A stretch of 64,000 nt of DNA, taken from Ascaphus truei. Taxonomy: Eukaryota; Chordata; Amphibia; Anura; Ascaphidae. Shown here in pieces: positions 33,864 to 45,948 of the stretch. The notes beneath the pieces are model-generated. The model was not told the origin of the DNA and did not search any database. It worked only from the letters and a program-made list of their open reading frames with translations. Made by a program: the position numbers and the translations under genes. The stretch spans positions 115,005,004 to 115,069,003 of the forward strand of contig CM071568.1 of the NCBI GenBank assembly GCA_036426205.1. Reading direction: 5' to 3'. The number at the start of each line of letters is the position of its first letter. Position 1 is the first letter of the stretch.

Positions 33864-35775
33864 ATACATTGCTCCACTGTCGTTTTCTCTTGTACCTTCA
33901 AAATGGTCACCAGGATTTTTTGCTTTTTGTTATATAAAAAGGGTTGCCATTTTTGTTAACAATTTATTTTGAATTTCCTATACTAAGTGCAAGGGTACTG
34001 AAAAAAGAAAGGGGATGGGTACAATGGTGTAATTAAGAATTATTTCCAATATATCAATATTAGACATACAGGTGTTGGACAGGAGCGAAAAAAAGGGGTG
34101 TGGTGGTAGAAGATAGCCAGTAGTCACTGTACCAGGAGGGGCAGGGGGAGAGTAGAGGAGAGTGGAAAAGAGGAACGTTCAAGGTCACTGTGATTTAACA
34201 TTTGGAGAGGTGCCAATATTTCCGGCCATTACTGAAAAAACTAATGCCTGAAAATAAGCTTTAATAACTGATAGTATTTTCAACAGTTTAACCTATAATT
34301 ATTAATACTGGTTCATTATTTTGCTATGGCTTACCTTTCCACCATTATCAACTTTACTAATGCGCAATTTCCCTTGAAAGATGACACAAAGAAAGAAAAC
34401 ATGTTCATTGTAAGTCTGCAATGTTTATTTAATCATTACCTATTTCAAGACTGACAATAGCTCTCTTTGTTTTCATTAATTTAATCCTTTCGTCAGTGCG
34501 GTTGGGAAATAATTGAATGCAGGATGTCATTACAGCTAGAAATATGCTTGTGTTGAATGAACACTATCTAATTTTTAATTGACTGCTTTTTACCATCAAT
34601 GTGATTTTCCCCCCAATAATTAAGCAAAACATTCACAAAACATACATATTCATGCATTTAGTGATAAACATGTTAGCATGCATATTAACATACTAATCAT
34701 AGCAAATAGAAATCATGCTTATTTATATCTCTTGACTACATTGTATTACTGACAGATTGTTGCCCTCTAGCTCTTTTCTTCCCATGCCTTGATGCATTCT
34801 CCTCTTCTTTTGGACCTTTTTTGTAGCAAAAAAGAAAGCCGTGTCAGATTCACCTGATATCCAAAAGAGAAGATGCAATGCTTAGGTTAGCATAACATTA
34901 TCTACCACTGCACTCAGCCCTGCATGAGAGCTCCTGAAAATATGCAGTAAGCACATGTGTATGTGTGATAATAGAATTGCTGGTGAAGACAAGGAGCAAT
35001 TAGCTTTCTTACTTACTTACACAGGTTAGAATGACAAGATGCCATTGCTTATCTCATTCTTTCATATAATAGGGCCCTCTCCTTGTCTGCTTTTCTAAAA
35101 TGTAAAAGGCTTTCCCTGTCAGCCCTGTATCATGCAACATCTTTCCTTATTTCTTTTATATGCACATTGCTTTCATTGTTACTGTGGTGAGTTCATTTGT
35201 TCCATGATGAAATTTATCTGATTGGGGGAAAAAAACAAAAAAAAAAAACAGTATTACATTTCAATGTCATTAAACCTAAAAGCAGACATTTGTCACATTA
35301 GTAATATGTGTACTGCTAATAAATCAGTTTATACATACATGTATATACATAATTTCATCGTAAACATGTATAGCCTTTTTCATTAATCCATGAAAGTGGT
35401 TTAGCACATGCTAATGTCATTACTATGGATATCATTAGGACATACAGTACTAAACTGGCATCTTGGTTTAATGAATGAGTCTTTGCTATTAGTTGCAGTC
35501 TTTGAGATTTCAAAGAATTGGTGTGGAGGACATACTGCATCTCAAAGTAAAAAGGATAACTAGAAATTGTTCTATTCAGACTTGTTTTATTTTTGGTAAA
35601 TTAAATAATGCTTCCATGGACATTATGGACATGAATCTGCAATGAAAATGAGAACTTTCAGAAACTACAATCATGTCAATAGGGAAATCAATGCAAATTG
35701 GTATTTTCAGATATTTATTTTTCTATAAGTTATTTTTTTTTAATGTCCCTAAAGAGGGAAACAAACTATTAATGC
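33864..35775. other. AT-rich unique-looking sequence, no gene
   Basis: About 1.9 kb without recognised repeats. TAATTA-like homeodomain sites are frequent around 34470-34620. No coding frame. Confidence 0.5.
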
Positions 35776-35778
<3 letters not shown>

Positions 35779-35813
<35 letters not shown>

Positions 35814-36264
35814 CTTCATTTATATAGCATTTTTCTCCCAATGGGACTCAAAGCACGTTACAGTTCCAAAAAGGGAAAAAGAAGAAAACATTTAAGGTTA
35901 TAAAGGAGATTAAACACAGGGAAAGATGCAATACAGGACGGAGCAGTATTGTAGCTATTAAATGCCAGACAGGTTGTAGTTAATTAATTAAGTTCCTGTG
36001 TAAACAGTTAGGTCTTGAGCCTGTTTTTAAAGATTTCCAGAGAGGGGGCTCTCAAACTGTACGAGGTAGAATGTTACAGAAAGTGGGAGCAGCGTGGCTA
36101 AAAACTTGGGCCCCAAAGGAAGTCAAGGAGATTCTGGGAACTGTGAGGAATCCTTCATCATAAGATCGAAGTGAGCGAATGGGAGTGTAGGGAACTAGAA
36201 GCTGTTTCAGATATCTGGGACCCTGGTCATGTAGTGCTATGAATGTCAATAAGCCAGCTTGCAT
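35779..36264 (-). mobile_element. L2-like LINE 3' end
   Basis: Minus strand: a frame at 36052-36264 gives TFIALHDQGPRYLKQLLVPY, then TPIRSLRSYDEGFLTVPRI, followed by APTFCNILP-like sequence, the usual C terminus of L2-clade ORF2. The 3' UTR has GCTTTGAGTCCCATTGGGAG and GCTATATAAATGAAG, and the copy ends in (TTA)n at 35779-35810. Only about 480 bp is retained; the 5' part is truncated. Confidence 0.8.
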
Positions 36265-36354
36265 TTCCTGATCTGTGTGACTGAATTATGGTTTTATTTC
36301 AAGTGCTGTTTGTGTGGAGTTAGAACCAAGAGGGAAGTGTTGTGTATAATAGTG

Positions 36355-37037
36355 TGTAGCCCTGGTAGGTTTGGGCTATTATTCTATCCTCCTCCTGGCA
36401 GTAATTTCTGCATAAGGGCAGGTTTGCCAGGAGTAATCATGGGTTTTCCCCACTTCATGCAGTACACTGAGGCAGTGAAGGCAGGTCACCAGACTCTGCG
36501 TCCAATCAAGAGACACGGGGGCAGTGCCTGTTGGAGCTACTTAGGGTATTGCCACTTTCTATTTAGTGGTCTTTGAGAGTCTGACCTTGGAGTGAAAAGG
36601 ACAAGGGTGGCATAGAGCGAGCTGCCAGGACTGGCTAGCTTGAGGCCTCCCTCCGGGGAGGGAGAGTGCACACCCCATACCCCTACCCTACTTAGGGGGT
36701 AGGGGAAGAGTTAGACCCACTCTGGGTGCCCTAGGTCTGGAGTGGTGTCAGGGACATCCTAAAGGAGGATTGCCTGCTGTGCAACTGTCTGCTGTGAACA
36801 AGAAGAGACAACAAAGAGCTTGCATTTTTGTGGAGAATCCTGCCTGAGAGTGAAGTGTATCAGGAGGAGGGAAGGTAATTCTTCTGTGGGTACTTCATCC
36901 CATACTGCTGGGGGCTGCAGGAGATGGAGACTCAGGGCCCCCTGTTGCCAGCAGGAATGCACAACACAGAGACATGTAGCCTGAGCTTTAGAAATAGGGG
37001 ACCCTATCTGAGATTGGGTGTGGGAAACAGGGTTACA
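36355..37037 (+). mobile_element. Solo LTR, TGTAGCCC type
   Basis: TGTAGCCCTGGTAGG to CAGGGTTACA, flanked by AGTG on both sides (36351-36354, 37038-37041). Same family as 419 and 62137. The AATAAA box is not obvious; U5 ends with GACCCTATCTGAGATTGGGT. Confidence 0.85.
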
Positions 37038-37352
37038 AGTGTATATTAGCAGAGGTGGCTGAACTTGGGGAGCATACAGTGGGTTGTTTTATTTTGAATT
37101 GTGTGGGAATTGAAAGTCTGTAAATAACCTTTTTTACTCTCCTGCCTGGTTCAGCCTGCAGTGGGTGTGGCTTAGTTAATTGCATACCTATCACCCCCGA
37201 TTGGTGTGTGTCCCTCTTCATAACAGAGGCTTGTAACGAATCCTGAGCTTTTGTGTTCTGATATGTGATTGAATTACTTTTTGATTTCAAGTGCTGTTTG
37301 TATTAAGTGTCGCGTTAGAACCAGCAGAAGTGCTGTTTGTTTTAAGTGTGGA

Positions 37353-38330
37353 GTTAGAATCAGATATATTTTTGAAACCATTTTAACTGATTGATTGGCA
37401 AAGCCAGCCAATCAGTGAAATACGACATCTGGTTGGTCATGGACCAACCAGAAAAAAAAACGTTTTAAAACCGTTTACCAATAAAACTGAAGCCAGTGCA
37501 ATGTAACTAAACATAAAGTGCATTAAAGGAGGAGATGTAATTGAAAAGAAACCAGATGGGGAATGCCGAGCAGAGCACCCCGCTTAAGGCCCACTGGGAG
37601 GTAAATGCAGGTACCTGCCAGTGGCCAGAGCGTGGGTGAACTCTGCTCAGATACGGCAGCACACCAGCACCCGGAACAGAGCCTGGCAGGTAAGGGATAC
37701 CTCCCCAGCCAAACCCTGCTTCCTGGACTTATATATAGCCAGCTTGGCTAATGCCAAGTGCAGGTTGGTGAGGAGGTCCCTGGCCCTAGTGTTCCGGAAT
37801 ACTGGGTGCCCAAAAATAAAAAGGTGTTGGGAGAAATTAGTTAGAACCAGATATATTTTTAAGCTTTATACTGATTGGCTGGCGAAGCCAGCTATACAGG
37901 TAATACGATATCTGGTTGGCCGAGAGACCAACAAGAAAAAGATAAGGCTCAAACTAAAATAAACATAGGCCAGAAACTAGTGCAACTGCAAAATAAGAAA
38001 AACAGCGCACTAAATAAGGAGGTTAAGCTTAACAGAAAAACCATGGGGGATACCAAGCAAAGCACCACGCTTAAGGCCAACTGGGAAGTGAATGAAGCTT
38101 CATGCCCAGTGGCCACAGCGTGGGTGTACTCTGCTCAGATACGGGAGCATACAAGCAACCAGAATAAGGACTGGCAGTTACGGGATACTTCCCCAGCAAA
38201 ACGCTGCTTCCTGGACTTATAAATAGCCAGTTTGGCTAATGCCAGGAGTAAGTTGACGAGGAGGTCCCTGGCCCTAGTGTTCTGGGATACTGGGCACCCA
38301 AAAATTAAAAGGTCAGGGAGAAATGAGTTA
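37353..38330 (-). repeat. Tandem pair of LINE 3' ends (about 487-bp unit)
   Basis: Unit 1 (37353-37838) and unit 2 (37839-38326) both start GTTAGAA(T/C)CAGATATATTTTT and stay alignable throughout, at roughly 80 percent by eye. A third start occurs at 38327. On the minus strand each unit reads ARDLL.NL.LALAKLAIYKSRKQ, resembling the C-terminal tail of LINE ORF2 proteins (Tx1/L1-type), followed by 3' UTR-like sequence. Whether this is a tandem duplication or two insertions is open. Confidence 0.6.
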
Positions 38331-38919
38331 GAAGCAGAAGGATTTAAAACCAGAGACAGAACATGAAACACAGACAGAGCTACATCCACACGGTACAGTG
38401 CCTATATATATATATATATAGATATCTTTTGAATAAAATGGTCTTTTAGTTTAACTCTTTGGCCAAAGTGTCGTAAGCCCTTGAGCTCCTCCAAGGCAGA
38501 CCACGTCTCAAGGGTCCTAACACTAATATAAATTCTTAATAACCTGTACATTACCAGGAAGAATGATTTATAATAAACCTGTCAAAATTAGTTGCATAGT
38601 TCTAAGTCTGATTGAAGCTCTTATTAACCTGTACAATACCAGGAAAAGCACTCTCTATTAGATTTGTCGCAATCAAACTGCATGCAAGTTCCCATGAGTG
38701 TGGAAGGTGAAATGGAGTGAGCTTTAACCATCCAAAAGTGGGAGGGGTGAGCTTCAAACCTGGGAAGGAGGAGCCACCCTCTAAATCAGCTGGGAACAGC
38801 TGAACAGAATTGCAAAACATACAGAACCCCTATAAACTCATATTGAACCCCCAAAATAACCACAACATATATATATGCTGGACCCAGAAGGAGTTGGAAC
38901 ATGGAAGATGTGAAACAAG
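38331..38919. other. Unassigned, short TA repeat
   Basis: A TA run lies at 38403-38420. A CTGTACA(A/T)TACCAGGAA block occurs twice (38545 and 38628), suggesting an old local duplication. No gene. Confidence 0.4.
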
Positions 38920-39211
38920 GTATATTTATTTATTTATAAAATGTTTTACCAGGAAGTAATACATTGAGAGTTACCTCTCGTTTTCAAGTATGTTCTGGAC
39001 ATAGAGTTAAGATGACAAATAATACATGGTTACAAATACATAGTTACATATGTGAAGAGGGTATACATTATATACAAACATTGCATGCACAGTTAGAATT
39101 AATATATATTATAGGCATATGTAACAGTTACAGACCAGATTAAAATGTGAGACAGCTTTAGTTTTGAAAGAACTTAGACTGGTGGTGTCTCACAGTCTCC
39201 GGTAGAATGTT

Positions 39212-39688
39212 CTAGTTTTGGTGTGCATGGTAAGAAAAGGAGGAGCGGCCAGATACTTTGCTGAACCTTGGGACCATGAACAGTCTTTTGGAGTCAGATT
39301 TCAGATGATACGTGCTGCATGTGATAGGGGTGAGGAGCTTGTTTAGATAGGCGGGTAGCTTGCCCAGAAAGAATTTGAAGGCAAGACAGGAGAGATGAAC
39401 TTTGCGCCTAGACTCAAGTGATGACCAATCTAGTACTTTGAGCATTTCGCAGTGGTGTGTGTTGAAGAGACATTGGAGAACGAAATGGCATATTGAATTG
39501 GAAAGGGTGTCAAGTTTGCTATGGTTGGTTTGGTGTGCCAAGCCATATACCATGTCCACATAGTCTATAATTGGCATTAACATCTGGTGTGCGATACCCT
39601 TTCTGACCAGCAGACTTAGGGAGGATTTGTTCCTGTAAAGTACACCTAGTTTGGCATAGGTTTTGGATGTCAGGGTATCAATGTGCAT
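39212..39688 (-). pseudogene. Rex1-like RT C-terminal region
   Basis: 158 codons. Blocks: TYAKLGVLYRNKSSLSLLVRK, LMPIIDYVDMVYGLA, LDTLSNSICHFVLQC, THHCEMLKVLDWSSLESRR and FFLGKLPAYLNKLLTP. This is the thumb and C-terminal domain of Rex1/Babar-type ORF2. The preceding piece (40002-40337, LFLNTDKTVTMVFGNKT) lies beyond the MITE; the catalytic RT motifs are not included. Confidence 0.75.
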
Positions 39689-39700
39689 CCCAAATATTAA

Positions 39701-40156
39701 AGCTGCATTTCAGTCAATATCCTGCATGTGTGTTTTTTTTAATAAATCAGTTCTGTAGTAAGAAAAAATACTTTTAGCATTTTCTGTTTTTAAAAAAACA
39801 ACTGTGAAAGACCAATTTTCTTGTATTCTATTTTAACAGCCATTTGCTAAGGCACTGCCCCTTCATGTCCTGTCACAAGCTCTGGCACACCCCTTTGTCA
39901 GCCCTGCCCTCCCTCTAGCACATGTCAGTGCAGAATTGCTCATGAATATTCATGAGCTTCCACTGACAGACAAGCAGAATATAAACAGATCCCTTCACTA
40001 ATTATGTCACCAAATTTCGACCTATCAATACATGGAGAACGAATTGACCTGCAGCTATACAGTTCTTTAGGTAATTAGAGATTGCACACATAAAACTATT
40101 GAAGTAAAAAAATAAATTAAAAAAAACAAAAACAAAAAAAAAACTGAACTGCAGCT
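39701..40156. mobile_element. TTAA-type MITE (Kolobok/T2 or piggyBac-like)
   Basis: TTAA on both sides (39697-39700, 40157-40160). Inverted ends AGCTGCATTTCAGT and, from the right, AGCTGCAGTTCAGT. 456 bp, non-coding. T2-type MITEs with TTAA sites are known in frogs. Confidence 0.7.
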
Positions 40157-40380
40157 TTAAATGGGAGTCAAACCCTATGCCCAAGTATTTAAAACTAGTA
40201 ACAGAAGTTAGGGTGGTAATAGTGTTGGTTCTGATCTTGAGCTTTAAAAATGTTGTCTTGTTCCCAAATACCATTGTTACAGTCTTGTCAGTGTTTAAAA
40301 ACAGTTTGTTTTGGGAAATCCCATTTTCAAGTCTCAAAAAGTCAGATTGAAGTATGTGTTCAAGGTCGGAGAGGCTAGAG

Positions 40381-40924
40381 CTGTGTGCATATAAGATTGA
40401 GAATTACTGTATACTGCAAAATGCAACATCATTGATAAAAGAAACAGTAACATACAGTAGTGTTTTCCATTAACCAGGAAGTGGAATACTGTAAAAGCAA
40501 AAAACATCTTGTTGTGAAATTTTAGTAAAGGCTATGACGTGCAGTAATTTAATCGATCACATACTGTACTGTACAGTACTAAAGTGCTAGCTGTAGTTTG
40601 TTGTCAAAAATATTCACGTGGCAAAGTTTTAAAAGCGTGAAGCTAGCGATACTGCCAGTCTGTATAAAAGTAAAAAAGGCAACGTTTAAAAAAAGAGAAA
40701 TTTGAGTTCCATCGAACTTCATCCTTATCTTTTGTTGCTCGTTTTCAATGATTCTTTGCTGGAAAAATAATTACGCTATTATTTCAGGTACTGCGCATGC
40801 GTCAAGTTGCGCTATATGGTGCATGCATACAAGCATACTGTACACTACTGTAGTGTCATTGGGAATAAAAGCTAATACTATATAGTGTAACACTGTATAG
40901 TACAGTACATTATATTTACCTTCA
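40381..40924. other. Unassigned, no gene
   Basis: Contains ACTGTACTGTACAGTACT runs but no recognised repeat end or coding sequence. Confidence 0.4.
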
Positions 40925-41270
40925 TTATAAACTTTGCCAACTGACTGGAGATGAGCCAATGTCAGAGATGTATTGTACGTTGAAGCTGGGGTCACTCATG
41001 TAGTCTGCATTATAGTTGACAAGTGACTGCTGGTAGTCAGACAGGGCCAGGTAGCAATGATTATAATCAGGCTTGGCCAGGTAGCAAGGATTGTAATCAG
41101 GTGGGGTCAGGTAGCAATGATTGTAATCAGGCAGGTTCACTAGGTTTTCAGTATTGACAAGCTGGGGTGTATTGTGCGTAGAAGCTGGGGTCACTCATGT
41201 CATCTGCATTATAGTTGACAGTTGACTGCTGAATCTGGTAGTCAGACGGGGCCAGGTAGCAATCATTGTT
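40925..41270 (-). repeat. Coding-like tandem repeats, unrecognised
   Basis: A minus-strand frame (40925-41194, 89 codons) encodes three or four repeats of PDYN(H/P)CYL, about 33-36 bases each, then SDYQQSLVNYNADYMSDPSF. The last block recurs farther upstream (41183-41270) as SDY..QSTVNYNADDMSDPSF, so a larger unit of about 200 bp is duplicated too. Frame is preserved across units. I do not recognise the protein. Confidence 0.4.
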
Positions 41271-41569
41271 GAATATCTGCATTTGGACTCAAAGTTATAC
41301 CTTTTATTGTGTTAGAACTGATGATTTATTAGATCAGCACTGACATCATAGTGCATTTGATAATATACAATTGTGTTTTTCAATTGTGTTTTTCAATCCA
41401 ACATTATTGCTTTATTTAGCACGAGAGACACTTTCATAGGGTGAGTAAACCTTGATACTAGACTTTATTATCTTCTAGCAGTTAGGAGGTATGTATATAT
41501 ACTTTCCCCCTTGTGCCCCTATTTAGGGCTTAGCTATATCTATAGCACCTATATGATGACTTATCCTAG
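41271..41569. other. Unassigned, no gene
   Basis: AT-rich, no recognised feature. Confidence 0.4.
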
Positions 41570-42361
41570 TGTAGCCCTGTTTCCCCTACCCCTAAGTGAG
41601 ATTGGGGTGGGTATGCCTTCTTCAGCTACTTCTAGGTATGTTGGGCTGTGTACCTGCTGGCAAACAGGAGGGCTGAGTGCTCCGCGGTGGTGTGGGGAGA
41701 ACCAGGACAGGGGTGCAGGTTACCTAATTTCTTTGTGGTGCAGTGCCTCCAGTCAACATAGGCCCTCTGCAGGAACAGAGGTTGGGCCATGCTGACACCT
41801 TGATCTTCATTCACAGCAGGCAGCAGACAGTAATGACAATGATGCTGGGTACAACTGGCTTTATTGCAGATAGGTGATATCAGACAGCAACACAGATGCA
41901 TCATTTTTCTCTCCTTGTTCCCATCTCCTGGTCAGAGCCATGAGTCAGGCCTTGGGCCCCTTTCAGGCCTGTTACCCCTCCCTCCCGTCCCCAGGTGGGA
42001 TGGAGGAAGAGACTCCTCACTCCTTCTAGAACTTGAACTCCTTCTTCTACGAGACTACTCAATTTAGGAGAGTGTCAGGATTTATAACCTGAGATAGGGG
42101 GTTGGAACCCTGTCCCATAACAGCACAGGTTGAATACTGATTGGTGATCACTGCTTTTAGAGGAACCAATCAGTATCCATCTCTCAGGCTGACACTCTCT
42201 GGTGGTTGCTAGGCCTGTCCTTAGATACCAGAATTGTATCAAAGGCTGTAATACACATACACAGCCTACAGAAGGAATGAACCTTTCCACTGCCTGCACC
42301 TGACAGGACTAACACTGGAAAGGCCCAGGAAAAGAAGTAGCGGCCAGGAGGCTAGGTTATA
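41570..42361 (-). mobile_element. Solo LTR, minus strand
   Basis: Plus-strand limits TGTAGCCCTG and AGGTTATA, flanked by CTAG on both sides (41566-41569, 42362-42365). In minus sense U3 begins TATAACCTAGCCTCC and the U5 core is at 41737-41751 (as TGGAGGCACTGCACC). Same family as 45949 and 60235. Confidence 0.85.
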
Positions 42362-42403
42362 CTAGTCACCAACTTTATATATCTGTATGATCATAAGTAC
42401 TTA

Positions 42404-43628
42404 CAGGTGAACCCCGTTATAGCGCGACCCGTTATAACGCGAAATCGGCTATAACGTGGTTTTCACGTGGCTCACGTTTTTTTTTTTAAATTTACACATA
42501 CTGCACACTCACTGCGCACACTCTCACTGTGCACACTCACTGCGCACACTCTCACTGCGCACACTCTACACACTCTACACTGCTCACTGCACACACTCTT
42601 AGCACTCACTGCACACACTCTCACTGCACCACTGCACACACCACACTGCACACACCACACTGCACACACTCCCAGCACTCACTGCACACTGCACACACTC
42701 TCACTGCACACACTTTCACTGAACACACTCTCACTGCACACACTCTCACTGCACACACTCTCACTGCACACACTCTCACTGCACACACTCTCACTGCACA
42801 CACTCTCACTGCACACACTCTCACTGCATACACTCTCACTGCACACACTCTCACTGCACACACACTCACTGCACACACACTCACTGCACACACTGCACAC
42901 TGCACACACTCCCAGCACACTGCTCACAGCACACAGCACAGCACACAGCACTCACAGCACACAGCACAGCACACAGCACTCACAGCACACTCTCACAGCA
43001 CTCAGCTCTCACAGCACACAGCACTCACAGCACACAGCGCACACAGCACTCACAGCACACAGCACTCACAGCACACAGCACTCACAGCACACTCTCACAG
43101 CTCACAGCACTCTCACAGCGCTCACAGCACTCTCACAGCACTCACAGCACTCTCACAGCACTCACAGCACTCACAGCACACTACACCACACCTCCCACTC
43201 CTCCTCCCTACCTTTGGTGTCGGCTGCTGAGATCGGAGCGGAGCTGGCATCAGGAGTATGGGGGGGTGTCGTGAGGAGGGGGGGTGTCGGGAGGAGGGGG
43301 TGTGTCAGGAGGAGGGGGGGTGAGTGAAGAGCAGGCTGGGACTTGGAGGGCCATGTGGGCTATGCATCGGAGGGCCGGTAGGTGTGGGGGTCTGGGGGGG
43401 GAGGAAATGGATGCCGGTGGTGGGAGGTAAGGAGCAGGTTGCGACTGGACTCACCGTTGCTAGGGGACGTGTAGGGCTTCCGGCCACCTCTTCCCTCCTT
43501 CCCTCCTCACTCCCTCCCTCCCGATCAGGCGCACGGCGGCCATTTTTTTTTAAAATTAGCGCGACCCCGGTTCTAGCGCGGTCGGATCGGGTGGCCCCCG
43601 AGGACCGCGCTTTAACAGGGTTTAGCTG
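42404..43628. mobile_element. Pogo/mariner-type element filled with a minisatellite
   Basis: Inverted ends CAGGTGAACCCCGTTATAGC and, from the right, CAGCTAAACCCTGTTAAAGC, next to TA on both sides. 1225 bp. It shares its ends with the 230-bp MITE at 25891. The interior has no transposase; most of it is a minisatellite followed by GC-rich sequence. Long open frames across the repeat are repeat artefacts. Confidence 0.75.
42499..43185 (+). repeat. 15-bp minisatellite
   Basis: Units CTCACTGCACACACT are near-perfect at 42700-42880, then grade into CACTCACAGCACACAG-type variants. All three plus frames can stay open because the unit lacks stops. Confidence 0.95.
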
Positions 43629-43630
43629 TA

Positions 43631-43959
43631 TATAGTACTGTTATTACGATCACAGTCACTAAAGTGTTGTTTGATTTTAACATCCATTATTTTATATTCA
43701 TTTTTGACATTAAATGATTTTTAACCAATTCATAAACCATTACAGTGATTGAGTGCTTTGAAACTAGGTTTCCTGTTCTTGTGTATTCATAAAGAAAGAA
43801 GATAAGAAAAAAAGAAAGACAAAAGAAGATCTACTCACCGGGGCCTCCTCTGCAAGCAACTGAGGATCGTGGACTTCTGTGCATCATGCTTCTGAGGATC
43901 ATTGCTTGGTGGGCCAAGAGTGTTAGCAGAAGAGACTCTGAAAGTAAGATGGGAGAGGT
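43631..43959. other. Unassigned, no gene
   Basis: AT-rich then purine-rich; no recognised feature. Confidence 0.4.
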
Positions 43960-44280
43960 AAGACATCCAGGATAGAGCTTTGTTACAAATACCAAGAGTA
44001 TGGAGAATGTTAAGGAGAAGAGGGTGGTCTACGGTGACAAATGCTTAAAAGAGAAGAGGGTGGTCTACGGTGACAAATGCTTAAGAGAGGTCAAGTAATA
44101 TGAGCAGAGTGTCAATGGAGGTCATTAGTTATTTTAGTGAGGGCTGTTTCAGTCGAGTGAGCAGTGCGGAAGACAGATTGTAGAGGGTCTAGGAGAGAAT
44201 AGGTGTTGAGAAAGTGGAGCAAGTGAGAGAATACAAGACGTTCAAGGAGTTTAGAGGCAGGATGGAGACAGGTACCCTAC
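43960..44280 (-). mobile_element. L2-like RT fragment
   Basis: Minus strand, in broken frames: [46 protein letters not shown](V/D)TVDHPLLLNIL. These are RT blocks of L2-clade LINEs. A 33-bp piece (GAGAAGAGGGTGGTCTACGG onward) is duplicated at 44015-44047 and 44051-44083, covering the DTVDH region. Confidence 0.65.
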
Positions 44281-45948
44281 TATTCATCCACCCCTTAGGC
44301 ATGATATTATAAGCCTTTGTGTCAGGGGAGGAGGTAGTGCCTGTGGAGAGAATTAACTTCCTGTCTGCTAAGGGAGAAAAACAAGCAGTTTAAAAAAAAC
44401 TGCAGGTCTCTTTTTTTTTCCTCCTTTGTTAATTCCTCTCTCATCAGCAAGTAGTTGCACTCCTTTTTAAAAATAGAGCTCCCAAATTAAATAAAACAAG
44501 ACCTCAACTTAAAATAAAGTGGGTACAAAGAAAAACACACAACCAGTGGTGGGGGAGGGAATAGGGGATTGAGGCTGCAGTTACCAGCCCGACACAGTAG
44601 AGCTGTGCTGGTTTGAATCACGGCAGCCTCTAGGGGAAAACAAAAACAGGTTTTAAACCACCAAAACAAATCCCAAACTCCCTACAAAACACACAAAATA
44701 TTCCCTCTCCTAAATATATCAAATACAATTAGAAAATAAAACAATAAAAAGGTTTTTTAAGCAATTGTTTGGGAGCTCTTAACATGTGCTGTCAAATGGA
44801 GGAGGAGGAAAGGTGTGTGTGTGTGTGTGTGTGTCAAATATCTCCCTCCAAATAACTTAGGAAGAGCTGCCTATGCTGAAAAAGGAGCCCACCCAAGGTA
44901 CCGTGGGAGATATGCTAATAACTAAGTATATTTAAATTAGTTACATCCCCCGCTTTCTATAAGAAAACTATATTGACTATATAGGCACATACTGTAGTGA
45001 GTGGAATAGTGCACTGGCGTCAGACCCAACTGAACTAGAACCCACAACCACTGCTTTTCTGGCCAGCATCTCTAGCAGTGCAAGCTAAACCAGCTAATTG
45101 TTAGCTGTAACTGTCTACTAGCATGTTTCCAAGGGATATCTATTTTGCTGATTGTAACCTTAAAATGACTTCAAGCACAAAGTGATATGTACTGAGGGCC
45201 AAGAGTTACTGAGGCCAGGTGAGATTAATTAAAACACAGGTTTTCTGACACACACAAGTAAAAGCAATGTGAAGCACCGAAAATAATGCAGATGCAGAGA
45301 GAAAGTAATATAACAAAGTGACCTGGTTACTTGAGTTAGTACTTCTAACCTTATAAAGGATAAAGGCAGTGGGCCATATTTACTAACATAGACTGGGGGG
45401 GGGGCAGAAACCCGCTCAGCTTAAATGTAAAAAGGTGGGGTGCACTAGGGGTTTAAATATTTAGAACAGAGAAAGGGTAACCAGAGCCAGAGGGTTACTC
45501 CTAAGAGGGAGAGTAGGCTGTGGTAAAAAAAAGCCCCCGATTACATGCACTCGCTAATAAATAATGGAACTTGGGCTGTGGACCAAGGTGTAGAGAGTCT
45601 ATATATGTACCTCTTTGTTGTTATGTAGGTGACCACGAATAAGAATTAGTCCCATATATGGATTGAACAGTCTATGAGATTGTGGTTATAGTTAAAATAC
45701 TTTCATTGTGTCTTATGGAATAATAAATAAAATATAGTGACACAACAAAACAAATTATCATTAAGTCTCTCATTTTTGTGCAGGTGATTGTCTGAAAATA
45801 ACATTAGTATTATCCCACTATATCGAGTGTATCCGGGATGGAAGTGGGGAAGGTAGCACAAATTTGTTGGTTAGTTAGGTATGCGATAAAGAGAACCGTT
45901 ATCTGGCTATGCTTCAGTAGCTTCTAGTCATTAGATGCCTTAGACTTG
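44281..45948. other. Unassigned 1.7 kb, no gene
   Basis: Holds a GT microsatellite (44815-44834), a G-run near 45400 and a lone GGGCCATATTTACTAA terminus at 45372-45387. No coding region. Confidence 0.45.

Larger units (their letters stand above)
38920..40380 (-). mobile_element. Rex1-like LINE 3' part, split by a MITE
   Basis: Minus strand: C-terminal RT domain (40002-40337 and 39212-39688), 3' UTR, and an end TTACTTCCTGGTAAAACATT followed by (AAAT)n at 38920-38940. The 456-bp TTAA element at 39701-40156 interrupts it. A second copy is at 54165-54800. 5'-truncated. Confidence 0.75.

Noticed and set aside
41030..41140. CRISPR-like short regular repeats
   Set aside because: Units are contiguous without unique spacers, and the context is vertebrate.
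42467..43327. 286-codon open frame rich in His, Leu, Thr and Ser
   Set aside because: It is a read-through of a 15-bp minisatellite without stops. All three frames and the other strand are open too.
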